Below, piece by piece: positions 17,025 through 27,400 of a stretch of 47,216 bases of DNA. The notes under the pieces are model-generated. The model was not told the origin of the DNA, made no database searches, and was given only the letters and a program-made list of their open reading frames with translations. The position numbers were made by a program, and so were the translations under genes. Every line of letters starts with the position of its first letter. Positions within the stretch are counted from its first letter, which is position 1. Origin of the DNA: an uncultured Collinsella sp. (lineage in GTDB: Bacteria; Actinomycetota; Coriobacteriia; Coriobacteriales; Coriobacteriaceae); assembly GCA_958348225.1 (NCBI GenBank), contig CATVYG010000016.1, forward strand, positions 1 to 47,216, in the 5' to 3' direction.

Positions 17025-17575
17025 TGCTGGAATCCCTTCTGTAAAAGGCCTACAACCCATTAATAACCCGTGTCCGTGCGATACGCGAGTTTATTAAGGT
17101 TTATATTCCTGTTATCCCTCATTTTATTCATTTTGAAAACAGTTGAACGGTGAACGGTCGTTTTTACCCGCTCAGCGTATAGAAGCCCAGCTCAGGTATA
17201 TCTACGCCATTTACGTGCGACTTTATTTTAATAGAGCAGGAATTAGACCAGATTATGCAAACTATATCTCTGCTAAACACAAAACGGACAGCGCAATATC
17301 TTACTCGCACTATACGAGATTCTATGCATTAATAAGACGAGTATGCACTCCGACAAAAACATGGGGCTTTTCATCCAGCATAAGGAATATAGATGAGCTC
17401 AGAAAAGGCAACCAGTCCCAAAGCACGAGGACAAGAGACGGCAGCAACCCTGTCCGCCCCCGTATCCCAAAGCAGCGCGTGGTTTCGCGCCAAAGGCGTG
17501 AAACAGCGAAAGGGACAAAAGGTCCCCCTCAGCCACGCCCTTTATTCAGCCACACAATCCGAGGACGTAGTCGTA
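17025..17575. other. AT-rich intergenic region upstream of arcC
   Basis: The stretch 17080-17400 is clearly AT-richer than its surroundings and probably contains the arcC promoter region on the minus strand. From 17480 to 17530 small hairpins occur, such as GTTTC-CGCC/GGCG-GAAAC and GGGAC/GTCCC. An open frame at 17393-17593 has AAGGA before its ATG, but it runs through the hairpins and resembles nothing I know. I do not call it a gene. Confidence 0.45.
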
Positions 17576-17700
17576 GCAGGGTCTGAGGGCTGACCTTCGC
17601 GGACACTCCGCAGGACGAAAGAACCCCCGCCGCACGTAGTGCGCAGCGGGGGTTCTTTCATGTCCGAGGACGTCCGCGAAGGTCAGCCCTCAGATCCTGC
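17576..17700. repeat. Nested palindrome (29-bp arms around a terminator)
   Basis: Arms 17576-17604 and 17672-17700 are inverted copies of 29 nt with one mismatch that becomes a G-U pair in RNA. They enclose a 67-nt centre carrying a perfect 14-bp terminator hairpin. The layout matches the element at 2677-2819, including the 67-nt centre and CTGAGGGC in the arms. Confidence 0.85.
17617..17659 (-). terminator. Bidirectional terminator of PFOR
   Basis: GAAAGAACCCCCGC (17617-17630) pairs with GCGGGGGTTCTTTC (17646-17659), and the loop folds again as CGCAC/GTGCG. The stem ends give TTCTTTC on both strands. It lies about 50 nt past the PFOR stop. Confidence 0.8.
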
Positions 17701-17710
17701 GGTGGGAGAC

Positions 17711-21250
<3,540 letters not shown>

Positions 21251-21669
21251 ATACCCCTCTCCTCTCATATAGGTATACAGGCCCCGGCGATTGCCGGGAT
21301 GTTGGCGTGATGGGATTTTCGCTGTTGCTTCCAATCATCTGGCAGGCAGGCTCAGCAGCAGGTACGTGGCGTGGAGAGAAGACATGCCGAGGCGAGGGAC
21401 AGCTGATGCGCCCCACAGACCCGACCGCCCGTCTTGCACATGACCGAGCGCCGCAAAGGCCGCATGCCGGATGCTCCCGGGCACGCCCCGGCGATGGGAA
21501 GCGCCCGCAACGGAAATCCGCATGCGGGTTTATTGTACCCCGCCGTCAAGTGTAATTTCGGCAAATATAGGCGTGCGGTAAAGGTTTACCTTGGGTGACT
21601 GCCAAGGGCCAAAATGGCCTCTCCATCCCCAGGCGACCGGCTCTGGCGCGCCGAGGAGTGTCCCCAAGT
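21251..21669. other. PFOR leader and promoter region
   Basis: No gene is visible in this stretch. On the minus strand a candidate -10 TACAAT lies at 21532-21537, about 280 nt before the PFOR start. The intervening leader is GC-rich with small dyads (CCCGGCGATTGCCGGG near 21284, CCGCATGCGG near 21518). I could not match a known riboswitch. A GGCCaaaaTGGCC dyad lies near 21607. Confidence 0.4.
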
Positions 21670-21702
21670 GCCGGCAGAAAAGGAACGTCCCTAACTGCCG
21701 GC
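21670..21702. repeat. REP-like palindrome abutting a stop codon
   Basis: GCCGGCAG (21670-21677) and CTGCCGGC (21695-21702) surround a loop that on the minus strand contains AGGGACGTTCCT. The stem ends at the TAG stop of the FHA gene. GGGGACACTCC follows on the minus strand. It is the same design as the element at 15924-15954. Confidence 0.68.
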
Positions 21703-22640
21703 TAGAGGGCACCGAAGAGGATGGCATAGGTAGTGGATTCGCCGAGCTTGAGCTCGTCGCCGGGATTGAGTTGGGCGGAACGGCCGGGCTCGACCTGAAT
21801 GCAGACGCGCGTGGCCCCGTTTACCACCACGGTTCCGTTGGTGGATGACAAGTCCTCGACGTGCCAGATATTTTGAGCATCGCACCAGATATGGGCATGG
21901 CGGGCCGAGACATCGTCGCCGACGTCGGTAATATCGCCCTCACCAGTGGCCAGCGCGCCAATCTCAACACCCTGCTCACTCGGCTGAATCCAGCGCGGGG
22001 CGCTCACGACAAAACTGTTTTGCACGCGCAGCAAGCCCAAGGGGTGCGCCGGGGCTGGTTCGCGTTCGCCCGCAGTCAGCGACATGCCAAGCGAACGCGG
22101 CGTGGATGTGCCTCCGCCACAGGTCGCGTGTGCGTAGTCGATGGCATAGTTCACCGAGGACCGCACATCCGCCGAACAACCGACGGCGACAAACAGCACC
22201 AGCACGGCCTCGGCGCGCTCGGCGGGCATGAGTTCCGCCGCCTGGGACAGGCGATCGAGCGCGTTGCGATAGAGATTCGTGTCCTGGTGGCACTCTTCGA
22301 GCGCGCGTACCATCGGTTCACCTGCAGGACCGCACACCATATTGATCACAGCCGTGGAGTCCATGGGATTGCGCTGGCGCAGGGCCAGTTGCGACATAAT
22401 ACGCGCAGCCGAGGTACCGTATTCGGCAAAGTAGCGCTGCTGAAGCGTGCCGACCGGCGCGCGAACGATAAAGCGGGAAACCCAAGAGCGATCGGCGGCT
22501 CGGCTCTGCGGGCTGCGGCCGTCGGCGAGCGGACGGGACGAAAGCACCAAGCCGCACAGCTCGATATGGCTCAGATGCGCTGCGCGCTTAAAGATGTCAA
22601 ACATGGCCCCGCATGGGGTGAGCTCAACTTGAGATGCCAT
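21702..22640 (-). CDS. FHA-domain protein of the Ser/Thr kinase operon
   Basis: Cytoplasmic protein of 312 residues. The C-terminal 90 residues form an FHA phosphothreonine-binding domain with the conserved SARHAHI and SSTNGT motifs. The canonical Gly-Arg of the first FHA loop is not obvious (IGALATGEGD). Residues 1-210 are a helical region I cannot assign. Its ATG lies 3 nt after the kinase stop, with AAGGAGG within the kinase end, so it is co-translated with the kinase. It likely binds the phosphorylated kinase or its substrate. This is inferred from the pairing, which is common for bacterial Ser/Thr kinases. Confidence 0.87.
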   Translation of the reverse strand: MASQVELTPCGAMFDIFKRAAHLSHIELCGLVLSSRPLADGRSPQSRAADRSWVSRFIVRAPVGTLQQRYFAEYGTSAARIMSQLALRQRNPMDSTAVINMVCGPAGEPMVRALEECHQDTNLYRNALDRLSQAAELMPAERAEAVLVLFVAVGCSADVRSSVNYAIDYAHATCGGGTSTPRSLGMSLTAGEREPAPAHPLGLLRVQNSFVVSAPRWIQPSEQGVEIGALATGEGDITDVGDDVSARHAHIWCDAQNIWHVEDLSSTNGTVVVNGATRVCIQVEPGRSAQLNPGDELKLGESTTYAILFGAL

Positions 22641-22643
22641 GAC

Positions 22644-24488
22644 CTAGGCCTCCTTGGTCGTAGAAATAGAATCGGACGATACTTCGACAGGTCCGCCAAA
22701 AGTACGGGCAGCTGCGGCTCCACCGGCAAGCGGAGTCACCATCTGGGCTTTTGTGCGTCGCGGTGCCGAAACGGGAAGTTCAAAGGCAAAGCCCATCGCA
22801 AGCAAAAACCACGTAAGCGTATAGGTTGCAACCAGAGCGGCAACAAGGCCGCCCATCACGGCGCGTTGGGAAAATACGCTACATGCAGCCACAACCAGCA
22901 CCGGAACCTCGCAGGCAGAAAGCGCAAGCACACCCTGCAGGAAGCCCGAGCGCCGATCGCGCGCAAGTGCCCCCGCGGCAACGCCGGCTATGCCGGGCAG
23001 CGCCAACGCCAGTGCGGCAATAATACCCGGTAGCGACCCAGACCACACGAGCGATCCCAAAGTCGCCGTCACGCGGGCGCCCGACGCCAGCAGCGCGGCC
23101 GAAACCACGACCACAGTCCAAACCACGCCACAAACGACCGACGCGCCGACCATCAGCGCGCGACGAACCGCGCGGCCGGACGCATCCATGGGGCACGGCG
23201 TGAGCGGCTCGCCGCGGAGCGAACGACCGATATTTTGCGCATAGTGGTCACAAAACGCCGAGAGCGCCGCCTCGACCGCCGCCGGCTCGGGACGATCTTT
23301 TTGATGACTGGACAGGCAGGCCATCACCACGTCGAACAGCTGGGCATCGACAAACGCCAGCGCATCGCGCAGCTCTTCGGAATCCGGCTCAAGCCCCAGC
23401 TGCTGGGCCTGCTCGGCCGCGGCGAGCGCCACATCGGGCTCACGACGAAGCAGCTGAGTCAAATCGCAACCGGGCGCATGGGCACCGATGGGATAGTCGG
23501 GCCGCGTGTCCATCTTGAGACGGTAGGGGCTCGCGATGTCGCGCGTCTTTTTGCGCGAACCCGAGGTGCCCGAAGTGCTCGGCGCGGCTTCGTATGGCGC
23601 GACGCCGGCAATGAGCTCGTAAACCGTGCTTGCCGCGGCATAGACGTCGATCGCCGGCGACATACGCAAAGCGCGCAGATCGGGAATATCGTCGGTGAGC
23701 ATCTCGGGCGGGGCATAGGCAACCGTCGCGCGACGCAGCGTGGCATAGCGCTCCGTAAACGACGCCTTGCCGCCGGTACCGGCCACGGCCGACGCAGGCT
23801 CGAGCGCCAGCGACGAGCCAAAGTCGATCAGGCACAGGTCAAAGGTGCCCTCGGCAAGCTGCCGGTCAAGCGGCAGACGCGCCGCACGCACCATAATATT
23901 AGCGGGCGAGATATCGCGATGGACAAAGCCCTCACCCACCAGGCTCATACGGCAGAGCAGATCGAACAGGTCGCGACCCAGACGCGCCGCCACAAGCGGC
24001 GACAGGCGTCCGGCATCGTCCACGGCGAGTCGCGAACGCAAGCGGGCAAGCGTCTCGCCCTCGACCCATTCCATGATAATTGCAGGCACACCGTCGACCT
24101 CGCCCCAGCCATAGAGGCGGGGAAAGCCCTTAAGGCCCGAAAGGGCGCGATGGCATTCGTATTCCTCGCGAAACGCCGCCTTGAACTTGGCGACCAGCGC
24201 CTCGTGAGCGGCATCGTCGTCAAACTCATCGCGCGTCGGCAAGATGAGCTGCTTGAGTGCCACGGCCTCGCCTTGGGCGTTGACGGCACGCGTCACGCGG
24301 CCGATACCGCCACGGCGCATGGTGGCATCGTCGGCAAACAGCATCGTAAAACGACGCAGATAGGCAGGCAGTTCGTCCTGACCGAGCGCAATGGCCGGCT
24401 CAAACCCGTCGACACGCGCCAGGCGCAGGCCGACCATGGGATCGCGACCGAGCGATTGTGGTGTGGTGGATGCAAGATCGGTCATCAT
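22644..24488 (-). CDS. Membrane Ser/Thr protein kinase with non-canonical catalytic loop
   Basis: Hanks-type kinase of 614 residues. The Gly loop reads GGIGRV, the ATP-binding Lys is Lys79 (VALKQL), the catalytic loop is HRDISPANIM (His190-Asp192) and the magnesium loop is DFG at Asp222. The usual Lys two residues after the catalytic Asp is Ser194, a variant I recall from other bacterial kinases. An activation-segment APPEM and a DVYAAASTVYEL helix follow. The C-terminal third (about 445-590) has four or more membrane helices and a short tail. No PASTA repeats are present. Its start overlaps the stop of the upstream anchored protein gene (ATGA), and the FHA gene follows at once. The three encode one likely signalling module. 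Confidence 0.92.
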   Translation of the reverse strand: MMTDLASTTPQSLGRDPMVGLRLARVDGFEPAIALGQDELPAYLRRFTMLFADDATMRRGGIGRVTRAVNAQGEAVALKQLILPTRDEFDDDAAHEALVAKFKAAFREEYECHRALSGLKGFPRLYGWGEVDGVPAIIMEWVEGETLARLRSRLAVDDAGRLSPLVAARLGRDLFDLLCRMSLVGEGFVHRDISPANIMVRAARLPLDRQLAEGTFDLCLIDFGSSLALEPASAVAGTGGKASFTERYATLRRATVAYAPPEMLTDDIPDLRALRMSPAIDVYAAASTVYELIAGVAPYEAAPSTSGTSGSRKKTRDIASPYRLKMDTRPDYPIGAHAPGCDLTQLLRREPDVALAAAEQAQQLGLEPDSEELRDALAFVDAQLFDVVMACLSSHQKDRPEPAAVEAALSAFCDHYAQNIGRSLRGEPLTPCPMDASGRAVRRALMVGASVVCGVVWTVVVVSAALLASGARVTATLGSLVWSGSLPGIIAALALALPGIAGVAAGALARDRRSGFLQGVLALSACEVPVLVVAACSVFSQRAVMGGLVAALVATYTLTWFLLAMGFAFELPVSAPRRTKAQMVTPLAGGAAAARTFGGPVEVSSDSISTTKEA

Positions 24489-25390
24489 AGGGCAAGCGCC
24501 GCCACGTTATTGTTGAAGTTACCGAGCGCGACGTCATCATCGCCGTAATGGCCGACCCATTGACATAGGTTGGTGTAACAGCCCCACAGATTGGCATACT
24601 GCTGATACCACTTTGACCGGGGCGAGAATGTCTGACGACCGAACTCGGCTCGAATGACAAACATCTCCCCGACCAGGCTGTCGCACGGTCTGGGATCTCC
24701 CATAGAGTTATAGGTCGAGACCACGTCATTGGCACGAGAAACATAGCCGTCGAGCATGTTGTACTTGTTCACAAGCCAACTGTGAATGCTCTCTTCCTCA
24801 GCAGCGGAAAGGCCACCGGAGTTTGCATCGTTGTCAGTGTTGCCGCCCGTCGGGCCGCCGTTTCCAGACCCTCCGGTAGAGGAACCCGACCCAGAGCCGC
24901 TGCCCGAACTCGATGAATCCGAGCCGGAGCCAGAAGTATCCGAGCTACCGGGCTTTCCGGACTGCTGGGCGTCCTGCTCCTTCTGCTGCTCGACCTTATT
25001 CACCGTTGCCGCCACGCTATTGTTGGACAACCGATCGATGATCTTGGTGTTGGTGAGCACGATGGTTTTGCCATTGGCAAGCGTGACTTCGTTGTCCGGG
25101 GCCTCGGCGCCATCCGCATCGTCGGTGCCAAACACAATATGCGCGACCACACTTGCCCAAGCATATCCAGTCGTGGTACCCAGATCACTTTTGACCTCAT
25201 GCCCCACGCGCGGTTCGCGTGCGGCATGCGCCTGCATCATGGACGGCACGGTCATGCCATAGGCAGAAACGCCAGCTATTACCAGCACCAGCGAGCACGA
25301 TAGCAGTGCGTACGCCCGCGGCGCCAAGCCCAGTCGGCGTCGCATGCGCACCGCGGCGCCGCGCTTTGTCTGAGTGCCACCGGGCCGCAT
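24485..25390 (-). CDS. Membrane-anchored Gly/Ser-rich extracytoplasmic protein
   Basis: Protein of 301 residues of unknown function. The N-terminus is basic (MRPGGTQTKRG, then RMRRR), followed by a hydrophobic helix (about 26-48) that anchors or exports it. Residues about 135-195 are a Gly/Ser/Asn-rich flexible linker. The C-terminal domain (about 200-301) has three Cys residues and aromatic residues (WYQQYANLWG) and might fold outside the cell. GGAGGAG at good spacing fixes the start at 25390, downstream of other in-frame ATG codons. It is first in the operon with the kinase and the FHA protein. A sensor or substrate role for the kinase is a guess from that position. Confidence 0.85.
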   Translation of the reverse strand: MRPGGTQTKRGAAVRMRRRLGLAPRAYALLSCSLVLVIAGVSAYGMTVPSMMQAHAAREPRVGHEVKSDLGTTTGYAWASVVAHIVFGTDDADGAEAPDNEVTLANGKTIVLTNTKIIDRLSNNSVAATVNKVEQQKEQDAQQSGKPGSSDTSGSGSDSSSSGSGSGSGSSTGGSGNGGPTGGNTDNDANSGGLSAAEEESIHSWLVNKYNMLDGYVSRANDVVSTYNSMGDPRPCDSLVGEMFVIRAEFGRQTFSPRSKWYQQYANLWGCYTNLCQWVGHYGDDDVALGNFNNNVAALAL

Positions 25391-25404
25391 GCGTTCTCCT
25401 CCAA

Positions 25405-25430
25405 GAAAAACACGCCGCTCAGAAGCGGCG
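25405..25430 (-). terminator. Terminator-like hairpin in the leader of the kinase operon
   Basis: Minus strand: CGCCGCT and AGCGGCG close a TCTG loop, then TGTTTTT. It ends only a few nt before the GGAGGAG ribosome site of the anchored-protein gene. Unless a promoter lies inside it, transcription of the operon must pass it, so it may be an attenuator. It could also end the recR transcript. Confidence 0.65.
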
Positions 25431-25569
25431 CATTCATTCAAATCCATATTTGAGTGTATCAGCGAACCTAAAAGGTTGCGCAACGAATGGGCAAATTAAG
25501 GATGCGAGCGGAAGCATCCATGCGATAAGCGGATACGAAGCATCTTTGTTGCACAACAAACTCACAGTC

Positions 25570-25597
25570 GCACGGGGAAATTATGACTACCCCGTGC
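25570..25597 (-). other. Stem-loop after recR
   Basis: GCACGGGG (25570-25577) and CCCCGTGC (25590-25597) form a perfect 8-bp stem 38 nt past the recR stop. There is no clear T run. It is possibly an mRNA 3' end hairpin. The rest of 25431-25635 holds a weak promoter-like pair (TTGCGC at 25478-25483, TACACT at 25453-25458, 19 nt apart, minus strand). Confidence 0.45.
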
Positions 25598-25635
25598 ATC
25601 GCGAGGAAAACATACGGCAGGAGCAGGCTCGCCAC

Positions 25636-26232
25636 CTAAATCGCGCGACGGGCCTCGATGGCGCGGCCAAGCGTAAGTTCGTCGGCATACTCCAAGTCGC
25701 CGCCCACGGGAAGGCCGCTCGCCAGGCGCGACACCTCGACGCCCAACGGCTTGATGGTACGGGCCAGATAGCTCGCCGTGGTCTCGCCCTCGATGTTGGG
25801 GTTGGTGGCGATGATGACCTCATGGATATCCTCGTGGCCCAGACGCGCCAGCAGCTCGCGGATGTGCAGCTGCTCAGGGCCAATCTTGTCCATGGGGCTG
25901 ATCACGCCGCCCAGCACATGGTACAGGCCGTGGTAGCTGCCCGTGCGCTCGATCGCCTGGACGTCGCGCGGCTCGCCCACCACGCAAATACGAGTGGTAT
26001 CGCGCATCGGGTCCTGGCAGATGGAGCACTCGTCGGCCGTGGCGTAGTTAAAGCAACGGCTGCAAAAGTGGACCTCCTGCTTGACCTCCAGGATGGCCTC
26101 GGCCAGGCGGCGGGCCTCCTCGGCATCGGCCTCGAGCAGGTAATAGGCGATGCGCTGGGCCGACTTGGGACCAATGCCCGGCAGACGACCCAGTTCATCG
26201 AGCAGTTTTTGCAGACTGTGATTCGCACTCAT
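25636..26232 (-). CDS. recR: Recombination protein RecR
   Basis: Cytoplasmic DNA-repair protein of 198 residues, the usual length, that acts with RecF/RecO to load RecA at single-strand gaps. The N-terminal HhH (LPGIGPKSAQRIAYYLL) is followed by a zinc finger with Cys57, Cys60, Cys69 and Cys72. The Toprim domain (about 80-175) contains ICVVGEP and the conserved ATNPNIEGE. It follows ybaB by 13 nt and is co-transcribed. The spacer has no clear ribosome site, so translation may depend on coupling. Confidence 0.98.
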   Translation of the reverse strand: MSANHSLQKLLDELGRLPGIGPKSAQRIAYYLLEADAEEARRLAEAILEVKQEVHFCSRCFNYATADECSICQDPMRDTTRICVVGEPRDVQAIERTGSYHGLYHVLGGVISPMDKIGPEQLHIRELLARLGHEDIHEVIIATNPNIEGETTASYLARTIKPLGVEVSRLASGLPVGGDLEYADELTLGRAIEARRAI

Positions 26233-26245
26233 ATATATGCGTGTC

Positions 26246-26566
26246 TTAGAACGGCATGCCCGGGATGTTGAGGCCGCCGGTGATGGCGCCCATCTGCTTG
26301 TTGGCGAGCTCGTTGACGCCGCGGACGGCCTCGTTGACGGCAGCCATGATCATATCCTGCAGCATATCGACGTCCTCGGGATCGAGGGCATCGGGATCGA
26401 TGGTGAGGTTGACGAGCTCCATCTCGCCGTTAACGGTCACCTTGACCATGCCGCCGCCGGCAGAGGCGTCGACGGTCTGGGACTTGAGGTTCTCCTGCGC
26501 GGCGGCAAGCTGCTCCTGCATCTTGCGAGCCTGCTTCATCATCTGCTGCATGTTCATACCGGCCAT
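26246..26566 (-). CDS. ybaB: YbaB/EbfC family nucleoid-associated protein
   Basis: Small DNA-binding protein of 106 residues forming a tweezer-like dimer in relatives. It begins MAGMNMQQMMKQARKMQEQL, an alternating Met/Gln helix characteristic of the family. The conserved centre has GGGMVKVTVNGEMELVNL, and the C-terminal helix is acidic then basic. GGAGC lies upstream of the ATG at 26566. It sits before recR, as in most bacteria, but is separated from dnaX by a plus-strand gene. Confidence 0.96.
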   Translation of the reverse strand: MAGMNMQQMMKQARKMQEQLAAAQENLKSQTVDASAGGGMVKVTVNGEMELVNLTIDPDALDPEDVDMLQDMIMAAVNEAVRGVNELANKQMGAITGGLNIPGMPF

Positions 26567-26905
26567 GATGGCTCCTTTACGTGCGGCCGCACGCCGAGCT
26601 GCAAGGGCAGCCGGAGCACGGCGGGACTTTCAAACTCAAAAATCGTACCACGGCGCGGGGCAAGCAAGCGGGGCGGACACACTACCTCAGTCGATATACA
26701 TGTCCTGGAGCGTGATGCGCCCCCAAGATTATGCAAAGTTGAATAATTCGCATCTGCATAATATTGAAAGCTAAATCTCGTAGAGCCGGAATCCGACATT
26801 TAATGCGTACCACTAAATGGCTAAATGCCGAGCCACTACTCGAGGCGGCACGCATGACGGCGGGGTATAATTTGATTGCCATAGACAGCAATTTGGAGGT
26901 GCCCC
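26567..26905. promoter_or_regulatory. Intergenic region with -10 element for the small membrane protein gene
   Basis: A perfect TATAAT at 26866-26871 lies 34 nt before the plus-strand ATG at 26906. A good -35 is not visible. The minus-strand promoter of ybaB-recR must also be here if dnaX is not co-transcribed. No gene is visible otherwise. Confidence 0.5.
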
Positions 26906-27379
26906 ATGAACGCCCCCGACGCGCTTCAAAACATCCGCTCAAAACACCCCGTTGCATATTTGGTTCTCTATCTCTTTGTCGGCTGGGCATTGCTGGTTGT
27001 CATCACCCATGCTATAGCCTTTGGAGCAGAACTGCTGATAGCCAGCTCGGATCAGCCCATCGTCAAATGGGAGACGACCGATAAGTGCACCGACGGAACC
27101 CGAACCGTTTACTACAACAGCCCGTCCCTCTACCAAGAGTTCAAGGTCGAGATTAATAACTCCAAGATTGTCGATGCCGAGCTAGGCGACTATTCGACAA
27201 TCGGAGCAACCGTCGACGCCGAGCAAGTCGAGCACACAGACAGCCATGCGACGTATCGTATCGACCTCAACATCCTAGGCCGGCCGTCGCGCACCTGTTT
27301 GCTCGAATGCGACATACGTGGCACCACGCTATACATGTCCGAAATACAGATGCGCCCGGACAAGGGGCCCTCTTCTTGA
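26906..27379 (+). CDS. Small single-span membrane protein of unknown function
   Basis: Protein of 157 residues. One hydrophobic helix (about 17-43) is followed by a domain rich in beta-type residues, with acidic patches (about 50-150) and two pairs of Cys-containing segments. I do not recognise a family. GGAGGTG directly before the ATG and a TATAAT 34 nt upstream support expression. It is transcribed opposite to dnaX, ybaB and recR and ends 22 nt from the dnaX stop (convergent). Its position inside a gene set that is usually contiguous suggests a later insertion. Confidence 0.75.
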   Translation: MNAPDALQNIRSKHPVAYLVLYLFVGWALLVVITHAIAFGAELLIASSDQPIVKWETTDKCTDGTRTVYYNSPSLYQEFKVEINNSKIVDAELGDYSTIGATVDAEQVEHTDSHATYRIDLNILGRPSRTCLLECDIRGTTLYMSEIQMRPDKGPSS

Positions 27380-27400
27380 ACGGTATACCCGCCCACGCAG

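Noticed and set aside
17143..17593. Two overlapping small frames upstream of PFOR's end
   Set aside because: Atypical composition, no recognisable domain, and the second runs through hairpins; one has a ribosome-like site, but this is not enough.
26567..26905. tRNA or small gene between ybaB and the small membrane protein
   Set aside because: No cloverleaf or coding bias; short frames lack ribosome sites.
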